Shown: positions 24,673 to 33,407 of the stretch, one piece after another | How the letters are laid out: each line of letters starts with the position of its first letter | How positions within the stretch are numbered: the stretch's first letter is position 1 | Notes under the pieces: generated by a model | Told to the model about the DNA's origin: nothing | Database searches by the model: none | The model's input: only the letters and a program-made list of their open reading frames with translations | Program-made: the position numbers and the translations under genes | Source: Amycolatopsis thermophila | GTDB lineage: Bacteria; Actinomycetota; Actinomycetes; Mycobacteriales; Pseudonocardiaceae | DNA: 64,000 nucleotides | Assembly (NCBI RefSeq): GCF_030814215.1 | Contig: NZ_JAUSUT010000001.1 | Location: forward strand, 5,146,001-5,210,000 | Reading direction: 5' to 3'

Positions 24673-26156
24673 CAGCCCTGTGCCTTCGGCCAGTTGCCGA
24701 GCTTGCCGCCGTTGTCGATCAGCGGACCGGCGCCCTCGAAGTGCCCGGTCGAGGCCGGCGTCGCGCCCGTGTAGGTGTACATCCGCCCGGCCTCGAACGG
24801 GTAGGCGTCCTCGACCCCGCTGACCCGCCCCTTGACGCCCTCGACCATGAGCGGGTAGGTCGAGTCGTAGGAGTGCACGGCGATGTTGATGTTCGCGCGG
24901 TTCAGGCCGCCCTTCATGGTGGACGCGTCCTGCAGCGCCTGCACGATGTACCAGGCCCAGAACCAGCCGTTGGCGATCTGCGCGTTCTTCGGGTCGAGCC
25001 CGGCGGCCGACACCGTGTCGGTGTAGAGCTTCGCGAACCCGGTGTTGGGGTTGTCCGGGTCGCTCGGCGCGTAGTAGTAGCGCACGACGTTGGTGCCGTT
25101 GCCGGTCAGCCCCTGCTTGCCCAGCGGCGCGTAGGTCGTCTGGATCTGGGCGCACGGCTGGGCCGCGACCACGACCGGCTTCCAGGGGCTCTTCTCGATG
25201 GCGCCGATGGCCTGCGTGCAGAACGTGCCCGCCTCGGCCAGGACGACGACGTCGGCCCGCGACGCGGCCGCGCTGGTGACCTCGTTGTCCACATTGGGCG
25301 CGGTGACGTCGTTGGTCTGCTCGTCGACGATCGTGATGCCCGGCGTCGCCGCGACCGCGCGTTTGAACCCGTTGATGTAGGCGTGCCCGAGCGCGTTGCC
25401 GATGGAGATGGTGGCGACCTTCGCGCCCTGCGGGAACCGCTCCTTGATCCAGGACGCCCAGATGCCGCTCTCGTTGTAGTAGTCCAGCCCGAACCCGGTG
25501 GTCCACGGGTGGTGCTGCGGGTCGCCGAACTCGTTGTCGGAGGCGGCGACCATGAACTGCCCGGTGCAGGTCTGGTTCATGTAGTCGATCAGGTTGAGGT
25601 TGTTGGGCGAACCCAGCACGGCGAAGCTCGCCGCGTAGGCACCGGACTGCGCCGCGGCCTCCACGTTGTTGCGGGTCTGGTCCGGCTGGTACTGGTCGTC
25701 CTTGACGTCGATGCTGACCCGGCGGCCCTGCACGCCGCCGTGCGAGTTGACGTAGTCGAAGTAGGTCTTGATGCCGTCGCTGATCGCGCCGTAGGCGGCC
25801 AGCGGCCCGGAGTGCGGCATGCTGGTGAACAGCTTGATCTCACCGGCGGTGATACCGGCGTTGTTGTCCCACGTGGCGGGGCACGAGCCGAGGTCGAGGC
25901 TGAAGCCGCCCGGTCCGGTGTAGACACAGGTGCCTTCGGCCGAGCGGCCCCAGTTCTTGCTGTCCGGGTTGGGGGTGGGCACGGTGCCGTCGTTCGGCGC
26001 GGCCGCGGGCGCCGCGGGTGCGGTGGCCGAGGTGCCGCACTTCTTGTCGGCGGCGGCCTGCCTGCTCGCCTCGTGCGAGCACGCGGTCGCGGTGCCGCCG
26101 ACGACGATGGCGATGACCAGTGGCGCGAGGCGTCGTTGCCAAGGTGACCGGGTCAT
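24672..26156 (-). CDS. ABC substrate-binding lipoprotein (branched-chain amino acid/amide type)
   Basis: This 494-residue periplasmic-binding lipoprotein belongs to the LivK/UrtA/AmiC-like type I family. The signal peptide ends in TATAC with lipidated Cys26. The mature domain shows ITAGEIKLFTSMPHSGPLAA, YFDYVNSHGGVQGR, and DDQYQPDQTRNNVEA. It is longer than LivK (about 370), mostly from a Pro/Ala-rich linker and a Cys-containing insertion near residues 40-95. It captures the substrate for the permeases encoded just upstream. The ligand is unknown; the neighbouring amidase and CoA-transferase argue for an amide or carboxylate rather than an amino acid. Confidence 0.9.
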   Translation of the reverse strand: MTRSPWQRRLAPLVIAIVVGGTATACSHEASRQAAADKKCGTSATAPAAPAAAPNDGTVPTPNPDSKNWGRSAEGTCVYTGPGGFSLDLGSCPATWDNNAGITAGEIKLFTSMPHSGPLAAYGAISDGIKTYFDYVNSHGGVQGRRVSIDVKDDQYQPDQTRNNVEAAAQSGAYAASFAVLGSPNNLNLIDYMNQTCTGQFMVAASDNEFGDPQHHPWTTGFGLDYYNESGIWASWIKERFPQGAKVATISIGNALGHAYINGFKRAVAATPGITIVDEQTNDVTAPNVDNEVTSAAASRADVVVLAEAGTFCTQAIGAIEKSPWKPVVVAAQPCAQIQTTYAPLGKQGLTGNGTNVVRYYYAPSDPDNPNTGFAKLYTDTVSAAGLDPKNAQIANGWFWAWYIVQALQDASTMKGGLNRANINIAVHSYDSTYPLMVEGVKGRVSGVEDAYPFEAGRMYTYTGATPASTGHFEGAGPLIDNGGKLGNWPKAQG

Positions 26157-26159
26157 GGT

Positions 26160-27278
26160 TCACGCCCTTTCCAGGGTCGGTTGATCGGACCGGTCGGTCA
26201 CCGGGAACCGGTGGGCCTCCCAGCCGCGCGGGGGACGGGGGACGATCTCGAGGACCCGGCGGCGCAGCTTGCCGAGGCCGTCGACCACGCCGCCCGGTAA
26301 CAGGAACACGAACGCGATGAGCAGGGCGCCGGAGGCGATGCCGACGATCTGCCCGCCGTCGGGACGGCCGCCGAGCAGGTCGAGCGACTCCGCCCAGTCG
26401 GCCATGTAGGTGCGCAGGACCACGAAGATCACGGCGCCGGGGATCGCGCCGAGGATCGAGCCGCTGCCCCCGGCGATCAGCGCGACCAGCAGGAAGATGG
26501 ACAGGTACAGGTCGAACCGCGAGTCCGACACCGCGGGCACCTGGATGACCAGCAGTGATCCGGCCACACCCGCGAACGCGGCGCTGACCGCGAACGCGAA
26601 GATCTTCACCCGCGCCACCCGGATGCCCGACGCGGCCGCGCTCAGTGGCGCGTCGCGCACCGCGTGCATCGCCCGGCCGACCCGCCCGCGCACGATGTTG
26701 GCCGCGACGAGGAACATCAGCCCGGCGACCGCGAGCACGGCGTAGTAGTGGTCGGTCGCCGGTCCGGTCACGGTGTAGGGGTCGACGAAGAACCAGTCCG
26801 GTGCGGCCATCTCGTGCGGTGCGAACTTGCCGTTGGGGCCCCCGGTGAAGCTCGGGAACTTGTCGACCAGCACCGGGAACAGGGCGGCGACGGCGAGTGT
26901 GACGGTCGCCAGGTAGAGCCCGCGGATGCGCAGCGCCGGGACACCGACGAGCGCCCCGGCGAGCAGGCAGATCACGACGCTGACCGGGATCGTCGCGAGG
27001 TAGGGCCAGTTGTGGTCGGCCACCAGGATGATGGTGGTGTAGGCGCCGAGGCCGACGAAGGCGCTGTGGCCGAGGGAGATCTGCCCGCAGTGCCCGGTCA
27101 GCAGCCCGAGGCCGAGGATCGCGACGCTGTAGGCGACCATCTGCGTGAGCGTCTCGATCTGCGACACGTCACCGATCACCAGCGGCAGCACGACCAGCAG
27201 CGCGGCGCCGATCGCGGCGGTGCCCCAGCGCAGCGAGCGGTGCGCGCGGCTGCCTTCCTCGATCGTGACGGCGGCCAT
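26160..27278 (-). CDS. LivM-type ABC permease
   Basis: This 372-residue membrane protein has about ten helices. The LivM core LGLGLLTGHCGQISLGHSAFVGLGA carries the family signature, and AGGSGSILGAIPGAVIFVVL is near the C-terminus. It forms the translocation pore with the LivH-type protein. Its ATG shares one base with the LivH stop (27278), and three bases separate its stop from the start of the binding-protein gene, so the whole operon is tightly coupled. Confidence 0.92.
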   Translation of the reverse strand: MAAVTIEEGSRAHRSLRWGTAAIGAALLVVLPLVIGDVSQIETLTQMVAYSVAILGLGLLTGHCGQISLGHSAFVGLGAYTTIILVADHNWPYLATIPVSVVICLLAGALVGVPALRIRGLYLATVTLAVAALFPVLVDKFPSFTGGPNGKFAPHEMAAPDWFFVDPYTVTGPATDHYYAVLAVAGLMFLVAANIVRGRVGRAMHAVRDAPLSAAASGIRVARVKIFAFAVSAAFAGVAGSLLVIQVPAVSDSRFDLYLSIFLLVALIAGGSGSILGAIPGAVIFVVLRTYMADWAESLDLLGGRPDGGQIVGIASGALLIAFVFLLPGGVVDGLGKLRRRVLEIVPRPPRGWEAHRFPVTDRSDQPTLERA

Positions 27279-28312
27279 CACACACGCTCCTGACTCCGGC
27301 GACCCAGCAGGCCGGCGGGTTTGAACTGCAGGACGGCGACGATCACGAAGAACGCGCACCCCAGGCCGAACTGTCCGCCCAGGGCGGGGATGTAGCCGGT
27401 GAGCAGCGCGATCGACAGGCCGACCACCACGCCACCGACGAGCGCGCCGGCGATGCTGTCCAGTCCGCCGAGCGTGGCCGCGGCGAACGCGTAGACCAGA
27501 ACCTTGTCCATGAACGTCGGGTCGAGGTAGGTGGTGGGCGCGGCCAGGCAGCCGGCCAGAGTGCCCACGGCGGCGGCGAGGGCCCAGCTGCTCTGCACCG
27601 TCCGTCCGATGTGGATCCCGAGCAGCCGGGACGGCTCCACCCCGGCCGCCACGCACCGGAAGGCCAGCCCCAGCCGGGTCCGCGCCAGCGTCAGCTGCAG
27701 CACGACCACGACCGCGACCACGACGAGCGCGGTGCCCAGGCTCGTGTAGTACAGCCGCGCACCGCCGATCGCGATGAAGTCCTCCCCGCCGGTGGGGAAC
27801 AGGGTGGGGAACCCGCGCGGGTCGAAGCCCCAGATCAGCGCGGCCAGCGCGTTGAGCGCCAGGTAGAGGGCCAGGGTGACGATCGTGATCGCCAGGTGGT
27901 TGCCGGGGTCGAACGGGCGGATGAGCACCCGCTCGATCCCGGCGGCGGCCGCCGCGGACACCACCATGGCGAGCAGGATCGCCACCACCAGCGGCACGGC
28001 CCACCGGTCGGCCGCGGTGAAGGCCAGGTAGGTGCCGACCATGCCCATCGCGCCCTGCGCGAAGTTGATGACACCCGTGGCCTTGAAGACCAGGACGAGC
28101 GCGAGCGCCACCATCCCGTAGACGATGCCGTTCATCGCGCCGTCGATGACGCGCTGGAAGTAGAGCGTGAACCCGCCGTCGGCGATGGCGTAGACCGAGA
28201 ACGCGGCGAGCAGGGCGACGACGACGCCGAGACCGCGCGTGGCGGAACGGCGGCGGCCTGCGGCGAGGACGTCGCCGTCCCGGGACCGTGGACCGGTGAT
28301 GGGGATCGCCAC
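27278..28312 (-). CDS. LivH-type ABC permease
   Basis: This 344-residue membrane protein has eight or nine helices after a basic N-terminal tail. The LivH signature VINFAQGAMGMVGTYLAF is present, with ARTRLGLAFRCVA and GLDSIAGALVGGVVVGL in the second half. It pairs with the LivM-type protein. It begins 28 bases after the LivF-type ATPase gene. Confidence 0.92.
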   Translation of the reverse strand: MAIPITGPRSRDGDVLAAGRRRSATRGLGVVVALLAAFSVYAIADGGFTLYFQRVIDGAMNGIVYGMVALALVLVFKATGVINFAQGAMGMVGTYLAFTAADRWAVPLVVAILLAMVVSAAAAAGIERVLIRPFDPGNHLAITIVTLALYLALNALAALIWGFDPRGFPTLFPTGGEDFIAIGGARLYYTSLGTALVVVAVVVVLQLTLARTRLGLAFRCVAAGVEPSRLLGIHIGRTVQSSWALAAAVGTLAGCLAAPTTYLDPTFMDKVLVYAFAAATLGGLDSIAGALVGGVVVGLSIALLTGYIPALGGQFGLGCAFFVIVAVLQFKPAGLLGRRSQERV

Positions 28313-28340
28313 GGGAGCACCCTCCTTCGGGTGTGGTGGG

Positions 28341-29099
28341 TCAGTAACCGAGGTAGGCGCGCCGCACGGACTCGTCGTCGTGCAGGCGCCCGGCGGGGCC
28401 GGCGAGCGCGACCGCGCCCGCCTCCAGGACGTAACCGCGCTGCGCCATGTCCAGCGCCAGCGCCGCGTTCTGCTCGACGATCACCATCGCCACGGCCCGC
28501 TCGGCGCATACGCGGGCGAGGACGTCGAACAGCTGACGCACGACGATCGGGGCGAGACCGAGCGAGGGCTCGTCGAGCAGCAGCAGCCGGGGCTTGCTCA
28601 TCAGCGCCCGCGCGATGGCCAGCATCTGCTGCTCGCCGCCGCTGAGGCTGCCCGCCGACGTCGACCGCCGCCGCGCCAGCCGGGGGAACACGTCGTACCA
28701 GTAGGCGATGTCGGCCTTGACCTGCTTGTCGCGGCGGACGTACCCGCCGGCGCGGAGGTTGTCCTCGACGCTGAGATCGGCGAGCGTGCCGCGGCCCTGC
28801 GGGACCATCGACACCCCGCGCCGGACCACGTCGTAGGTGGACCGGCCGCTGATCGCCTCGCCCGCGAACCGCAGGGTACCTTCGGTGCGGACCAGGCGGC
28901 AGATCGACCGCAGCAGCGTGGTCTTGCCCGCGCCGTTCGCGCCAAGCACGACGACGACCTCGCCGTCGGCGACGGTGAGATCCACGCCGTGCAGGCACTC
29001 GACGGCCCCGTAGAACGCCCGCACCCCGCGCAGTTCCAGCAGGCTGTCCTGCCCGTGCGTCCGGATCGTGCCGCCCGCCTCGGCGGCCTGCGCGGTCAC
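28341..29099 (-). CDS. LivF-type ABC ATPase
   Basis: This 252-residue ATPase has Walker A GANGAGKTT, signature LSGGEQQML, Walker B LLLLDEPSLGLAP and the His switch replaced by IVEQN (Gln/Asn, normal in LivF). The chain is a few residues longer than LivF at the N-terminus. The GTG at 29099 overlaps the LivG stop by four bases (GTGA). Confidence 0.93.
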   Translation of the reverse strand: MTAQAAEAGGTIRTHGQDSLLELRGVRAFYGAVECLHGVDLTVADGEVVVVLGANGAGKTTLLRSICRLVRTEGTLRFAGEAISGRSTYDVVRRGVSMVPQGRGTLADLSVEDNLRAGGYVRRDKQVKADIAYWYDVFPRLARRRSTSAGSLSGGEQQMLAIARALMSKPRLLLLDEPSLGLAPIVVRQLFDVLARVCAERAVAMVIVEQNAALALDMAQRGYVLEAGAVALAGPAGRLHDDESVRRAYLGY

Positions 29100-29860
29100 A
29101 CCGGGGTCCCGAGGTAGGCCTCGACGAGCTCCGCGGAGTCGCGCAGCTCGGCCGGGGTGCCGGACACCAGGTCCCGGCCGAAGTCGAGCGCGAAGACGTA
29201 GTCGGACAGGCCCATCACGAACTGCATGTGGTGCTCCACCAGCAGGAGGGTGATACCGCGCTCGTCTCGCAACCGCCGCAGCAGCTCGCCGAGCTCGCGC
29301 ACGTCGCCGTGCGTCAGGCCGCCGGCGGGTTCGTCGAGCAGCAGCAGGCGGGGCTCGTTGACCAGCGCCCGCGCCAGCTCGACGCGCTTGAGGGTGCCGA
29401 AGGGCAGCCCGGTGCACTCGCGGGCGGCGACGTCGGCGATGTCGAAGTAGTCCAGCATCGCGTACGCGCGGGCCCGCAGCTCGCGGTCCTCCTTCGCACC
29501 AGGCCAGCCGAGCACCGACGAGGCGAAGCCGGTGCGGCCGCGGGCGTGCCGGCCGACCATGACGTTGTCCAGCACGGTCATCCCCGGCCACAGCGCCAGG
29601 TTCTGGAACGTGCGGGCGATGCCGAGACCGGCCAGGTCGGCCGGGTGCGCGGCGAGCAGGTCACGTCCGGCGAAGCGGATCTCGCCGGACGCGGGCCGCA
29701 CCAGGCGGCTGATCGCGTTGAACGCCGTGGTCTTGCCGGCACCGTTCGGTCCGATGAGGGCGCAGATCTGTCCTTCGTGGACTTCCAGCGAGACGCCGTC
29801 GAGCGCGGTCACCCCGCCGAACCGGACGGTGACGTGGTCGAGGGTGAGCAGCGCGGTCAT
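29096..29860 (-). CDS. LivG-type ABC ATPase
   Basis: This 254-residue ATPase has Walker A GPNGAGKTT, Q-loop with ARTFQNLALWPGMTVLDNV (the LivG-specific stretch), Walker B LLLLDEPAGGLTHGD and switch His in LVEHHMQFVM. The signature region reads LPFGTLKRVELARAL instead of LSYGQQRRLEIARAL, a modest divergence at the ABC signature. The ATG at 29860 overlaps the CoA-transferase stop by four bases. Confidence 0.92.
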   Translation of the reverse strand: MTALLTLDHVTVRFGGVTALDGVSLEVHEGQICALIGPNGAGKTTAFNAISRLVRPASGEIRFAGRDLLAAHPADLAGLGIARTFQNLALWPGMTVLDNVMVGRHARGRTGFASSVLGWPGAKEDRELRARAYAMLDYFDIADVAARECTGLPFGTLKRVELARALVNEPRLLLLDEPAGGLTHGDVRELGELLRRLRDERGITLLLVEHHMQFVMGLSDYVFALDFGRDLVSGTPAELRDSAELVEAYLGTPV

Positions 29861-31044
29861 ACCACACCGTCCGCGTGCAACCGGGCGAGGCGTTCCGCGG
29901 ACGCGCCGGCCAGTGCGGTGAGCACCGCGTCGGTGTCGGCGCCGAGCGCGGGACCGGTGCGCTCGACCTCGCCGGGCGTGCGCGAGAACTTCGGGACGAC
30001 GCCGTTCATGGGCAGATCCGCACCGTGGCCGGTGCTCCGCCACAGGATCATGTCCCGCGCGGCGAAGTGCGGGTCGGTGAGGATCGACGCGGCGGTGTTG
30101 ATCCGGCCGACCGGCACGCCGTGCCGCCGCAGCTCCTCGATCAGGTCGTCGCTCTTGCGCGTCGCGGTCCAGGCGGAGATGAGCGCGTCCAGCTCCGCCA
30201 TGCGGGCGCCGCGCGCCTGGTGCGTCGCGTAGCGCGGGTCTCGCGCCAGTTCGGGCCGTCCCATCGCCCCGGCGAGACGGGCGAACACCGTGTCGGCGTT
30301 GGCCGCGATGACCACCTGCGCGCCGTCCGCCGTGGGGTACACATTGGACGGTGCGACGCCGGGCAGGACACTTCCGCTGCGGGTGCGCAGCACGCCGCCG
30401 GCGTGGTAGTCGGCGAGGATCGACTCCATCAGCGCGAACACCGACTCGTAGATGGCGACGTCCACCTCCTGGCCGAGCCCGCTTCGGCCGCGTTCGGTCA
30501 GCGCGGCCAGCGTGCCGATCACCGCGAACAGCGAGGCCAGCGAGTCGCCGAGGCTGATACCGGTGCGGGCGGGCGTGTCGCCGGGGGAACCGGTGGTGTG
30601 CCGGATCCCGCCGACGGCTTCGGCGACGCTGCCGAAACCGGCCTCACCGGAGTTGGGCCCGGTCTGGCCGAAGCCGGACACGTGGACCACGACGATGCCG
30701 GGGTTGGCCGCGCGCAGGGCCGGGTAGTCCAGGCCCCACCTGGCCATCGTGCCGGGGCGGAAGTTCTCCACGACGACGTCGCAGGACGCGGCGAGGTCGC
30801 GGACCACCTCCTGCCCGCGTGCGTCGCGCAGGTCGACGGTCACGGACTTCTTGTTGCGCCCGATGGCGGGCCACCACAGTGACTCGCCGTCCTTGGTGAT
30901 CCCCCAGCGGCGCATGGGATCGCCGGTGCGGGGCGGTTCGACCTTGATGACCTCGGCGCCGTAGTCGGCCAGCAGCTGGCCGGCGAACGGCCCGGCGATG
31001 AAGCTGCCGAGCTCCAGGACTCTGATTCCGTGCAGTGGACCCAA
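29857..31044 (-). CDS. CaiB/BaiF (class III) CoA-transferase
   Basis: This 395-residue protein is of the family III CoA-transferases, which exchange CoA between carboxylic acids through an aspartyl-CoA anhydride. It shows IRVLELGSFIAGPFAGQLLA, DYGAEVIKVEPP, NKKSVTVDLRD and the region TGISLGDSLA with the conserved Asp. A TTG at 31044 is preceded by AGAGGTGG at good spacing and gives the usual family N-terminus. A GTG at 31077 is possible but abuts the operator. It is the first gene of the operon that carries the ABC importer and amidase, so it may activate the acid the amidase releases (inference). Confidence 0.88.
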   Translation of the reverse strand: MGPLHGIRVLELGSFIAGPFAGQLLADYGAEVIKVEPPRTGDPMRRWGITKDGESLWWPAIGRNKKSVTVDLRDARGQEVVRDLAASCDVVVENFRPGTMARWGLDYPALRAANPGIVVVHVSGFGQTGPNSGEAGFGSVAEAVGGIRHTTGSPGDTPARTGISLGDSLASLFAVIGTLAALTERGRSGLGQEVDVAIYESVFALMESILADYHAGGVLRTRSGSVLPGVAPSNVYPTADGAQVVIAANADTVFARLAGAMGRPELARDPRYATHQARGARMAELDALISAWTATRKSDDLIEELRRHGVPVGRINTAASILTDPHFAARDMILWRSTGHGADLPMNGVVPKFSRTPGEVERTGPALGADTDAVLTALAGASAERLARLHADGVV

Positions 31045-31079
31045 CGGTGCGCCACCTCTCGAATCGCTAGTGGACACAT

Positions 31080-31091
31080 ATTGCACACAAT
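31080..31091. promoter_or_regulatory. GntR-type operator (copy 1), CaiB/ABC operon
   Basis: ATTGCACACAAT has the inverted ATTG-N4-CAAT form and lies 36 bases upstream of the TTG start of the CoA-transferase gene. Copy 2 (31975) differs at one base. Together they flank the GntR gene, fitting a local regulon with autoregulation. Confidence 0.6.
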
Positions 31092-31219
31092 CCGGAGAGC
31101 GGGACAAGGCTCCGTCAACACATTCGTAGATTTTCGTGTCCGAATCGTGTGCTGGGACCGCGCGGGGTCACGCTGCGCGTACTCTCTACTCCCGAGCGAG
31201 ACGACGGGGCGGGAAGATC

Positions 31220-31954
31220 ATGGGCAGCAGCAGCGAAACCGGGCGGGGCAACGACGTGATCGCCGGCGCCTACGGCGGTGGGCCGATGCCGGAGCCGGGC
31301 ATGGCGGGCCCCGTGCTCGCCTACACCTCGATCCGCGCGTGGATCGTGGAAGGCCGGCTGCGTCCGGGCGACCGGCTCATCGAACAGCGCATCGCCGCCG
31401 AGTTGAAGCTGTCCCGCACGCCGGTGCGCGAGGCGGTGCGGATGCTCGCCGCGGACGGCCTGGTGGTGACCGAACGCAACCGCGGCGCGGTGGTGCGAAC
31501 CCTGCAGCGGCAGGACATCCTCGACCTCTACGAACTGCGCGCCCGCCTGGAGTCCTACGCGAGCGAGCTCGCCGCGACCCGTGCCACCGAGGACGACCTG
31601 GGTGCGATCGACGAGGGGATCCGCGACTTCGGCCGCGCGATGCGCCGGCGCGACCTCGGTCACCTGGACCGCACCCGGCTGATCGGCGAGGCGAACCGGC
31701 GCGTGCACGCCGCGATCATCGCCGCCAGCAGGCACACCCGGCTCGCGCACCTGCTCAGCAGCGCGGTCGACGCGCCGCTGGTGTTCGAGGCGCTGCGGGA
31801 GTTCAGCAATCGCCAGCTCGAGCGGTCCAACCTGTTCCACCAGCTGATCCGCGACACGATAGCCCGGGGCGAGCCGGTGCGCGCCGCGCAGCTCATGCAC
31901 GAGCACATCATGCTCGGCCGCGACCAGATCCTGGCCGACCTCGACGCCGAGTAG
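31220..31954 (+). CDS. GntR-family (FCD) regulator
   Basis: This 244-residue GntR regulator has a winged helix-turn-helix at about residues 35-95 (IRAWIVEGRLRPGDRLIEQR, LKLSRTPVREAVRMLAADGL) and a C-terminal FCD effector domain whose metal-site region includes NRRVHAAII and HEHIMLGRDQI. The ATG at 31220 is preceded by GGGAAG. It sits between two copies of ATTG-N4-CAAT, one before the CoA-transferase/ABC/amidase operon and one before the enoyl-CoA hydratase gene. It is thus the probable repressor of both transcripts, sensing a carboxylate. Confidence 0.92.
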   Translation: MGSSSETGRGNDVIAGAYGGGPMPEPGMAGPVLAYTSIRAWIVEGRLRPGDRLIEQRIAAELKLSRTPVREAVRMLAADGLVVTERNRGAVVRTLQRQDILDLYELRARLESYASELAATRATEDDLGAIDEGIRDFGRAMRRRDLGHLDRTRLIGEANRRVHAAIIAASRHTRLAHLLSSAVDAPLVFEALREFSNRQLERSNLFHQLIRDTIARGEPVRAAQLMHEHIMLGRDQILADLDAE

Positions 31955-31974
31955 CGCTTCCCTTCTCGTCGCTG

Positions 31975-31986
31975 ATTGCATACAAT
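31975..31986. promoter_or_regulatory. GntR-type operator (copy 2), enoyl-CoA hydratase gene
   Basis: ATTGCATACAAT ends 14 bases before the ATG at 32001. It includes TACAAT, a good -10 hexamer, so a bound regulator would block initiation. It matches the site at 31080 in 11 of 12 positions. Confidence 0.6.
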
Positions 31987-32000
31987 CGGCCGTCGCGACG

Positions 32001-32786
32001 ATGGAGCCGGAGGTGCCCGTGCTCGCTCAGGACGACTACACGCGAATCCACATCGAGGTCGCGGACGGCGTCGCCACCCTCACCCTCGACCGCCCAGAGC
32101 ACGGCAACGCCGTCGACGACGCGATGCACTCCGAGCTCACGACCGTGTTCGCCCGCGCACGGGCCGACCCGCGCGTGCGGGTCGTGGTGCTCACCGGCGC
32201 CGGGACGACGTTCTGCCGCGGCGGCGACAGCAGTCCGTCCCGCACGTTCACCACCCGCACCGGCCTCACCCCGGTCCAGGAGGCCAGGCTGATCGTGGAA
32301 ACGTTGCTGGACCTGGAAAAGCCCGTGATCGCGGCGGTGACCGGGGACGCCCTCGGGCTCGGCGCGATCCTGGCGACCCTCGCCGACGTCGCGTTCGTCG
32401 CCCCGTCGGCCCGTCTCGGTGACCGGCACGTGCCCGGCGGTGTCACGGCCGGCAACGGCAGCGCGGCGCTGTGGCCGCTCATCGTCGGCGTCAACCGCGC
32501 CAAGTACCTGCTGATGAACGGCGAGGTCCTCACCGCCGCGCAGGCGGTCGGCCTCGGTCTGGCCCACGAGCTCGCCCGGGACCCCCTGACCGCGGCGCGG
32601 GAACTCGCCGCACGGTGGGCGCAGCTGCCGCCATTCGCCCTGCAGAGCACGAAATCGGTCATCAACGTCCACCTCAAGGAAGCCGCGGGCCGGGCGCTCG
32701 CGTACGGACTGGCGCTGGAGGAACAAGCGATGGCGGGCCCGGAGTTCGCCGCCGCGCTCACCCGCCGCCGCACGAACTCCGCCTGA
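32001..32786 (+). CDS. Enoyl-CoA hydratase/isomerase (crotonase) family
   Basis: This 261-residue crotonase-fold enzyme acts on acyl-CoA. VATLTLDRPEHGNAV starts the fold; FCRGGDSS and DALGLGAILATLADV hold the two oxyanion-hole positions; the C-terminal helices follow. The usual catalytic Glu positions are not clear, since the region reads SARLGDRHVPGG, so dehydration, isomerisation or C-C hydrolysis cannot be told apart. It is controlled with the CaiB operon by the GntR site directly upstream. Confidence 0.87.
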   Translation: MEPEVPVLAQDDYTRIHIEVADGVATLTLDRPEHGNAVDDAMHSELTTVFARARADPRVRVVVLTGAGTTFCRGGDSSPSRTFTTRTGLTPVQEARLIVETLLDLEKPVIAAVTGDALGLGAILATLADVAFVAPSARLGDRHVPGGVTAGNGSAALWPLIVGVNRAKYLLMNGEVLTAAQAVGLGLAHELARDPLTAARELAARWAQLPPFALQSTKSVINVHLKEAAGRALAYGLALEEQAMAGPEFAAALTRRRTNSA

Positions 32787-32802
32787 ACGAAGGGGTTTTC
32801 CC

Positions 32803-33110
32803 ATGCTCAACTTCACCGGGCGGGTCGCGATCGTGACGGGGGCACGGCCTCGGCCGTCGGCACGCGCTCGACCTCGCCCGCCGCGGCGCGCGGGTGGCGG
32901 TCAGGCTATTGTGGACCGTGCGCCGGCCGAGTTCGGCCGGGTGGACGTGCTGATCGACAACGCGCACCAACGAGTTCGCCGACGTGGCGTACGACGGCGT
33001 GCCGCCCTCGCTGCGCGTCCACCTGCTGCTGCTTGGCTGGTTTTCCGGGACCAGGGCGGCGGCCGGGTGGTGAACCCGACCTCCGCCGCCGGGGGTGTGG
33101 TGCCGACGCA
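32803..33110 (+). pseudogene. Relic of a short-chain dehydrogenase
   Basis: It begins like an SDR (MLNFTGRVAIVTGA) 17 bases after the crotonase stop. The next conserved element, GLGRRHALDLARRGARVAV, then reads in another frame. AEFGRVDVLIDNA returns to the first frame, and later parts (NEFADVAYDGV) are again shifted. The catalytic Tyr/Lys region is absent and the remnant is about 100 codons against 250-300 for the family. It is a decayed 3-hydroxyacyl-CoA-dehydrogenase-type SDR that probably once followed the enoyl-CoA hydratase. The formally open frame to 33165 runs into the terminator of the opposite operon. Confidence 0.75.
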
Positions 33111-33143
33111 GGGCCCGGCCGCCTGGGGGAGGCGGCCGGGCCC
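33111..33143 (-). terminator. Hairpin terminator of the E1/lipoyl operon
   Basis: A perfect 13-base stem (33111-33123 with 33131-33143) with a seven-base loop begins two bases beyond the stop of the lipoyl-domain gene (33146). The stem is entirely G/C. Confidence 0.7.
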
Positions 33144-33145
33144 GG

Positions 33146-33391
33146 TCAGGCGGGCGATTCGATGACGCACAGCAGGTCGCGCACCTCGATCACGTCCCCG
33201 CTCTCGCCCCGCAGGTCGCGCACCACCCCGGCGTGCGGGGCGACGATCATCTGCCGTGCCTTCTCCGCCTCGATCTCGACCAGGTCGGCGTTCTCCGCGA
33301 CCCGCTCGCCCTCCTCGACGTACCAGTCGATGATCTCGGCGTCGCTCATCCCCATCGACAGTTGCGGCAACCGCACCTCGTGACGTGTCAT
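33146..33391 (-). CDS. Stand-alone lipoyl (biotinyl/lipoyl attachment) domain protein
   Basis: This 81-residue protein consists of one lipoyl domain and nothing else. The swinging-arm Lys44 lies in EAEKARQ, where most E2 proteins have ETDKA. In 2-oxoacid or acetoin dehydrogenases this domain is fused to a peripheral-subunit-binding region and an acyltransferase core; neither is present here. It lies 16 bases after the E1 beta gene and forms the last gene of the operon. It may serve as a mobile acyl carrier between the E1 and an E2/E3 encoded elsewhere. Confidence 0.85.
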   Translation of the reverse strand: MTRHEVRLPQLSMGMSDAEIIDWYVEEGERVAENADLVEIEAEKARQMIVAPHAGVVRDLRGESGDVIEVRDLLCVIESPA

Positions 33392-33407
33392 GTCGTGCTC
33401 CTCGAAG

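Noticed and set aside
24675..25506. An N-terminal extension fusing the amidase to an upstream frame (725 residues in all)
   Set aside because: The added part is antisense-frame composition overlapping the binding-protein gene; the amidase family start fits ATG 24672 with TGATG coupling.
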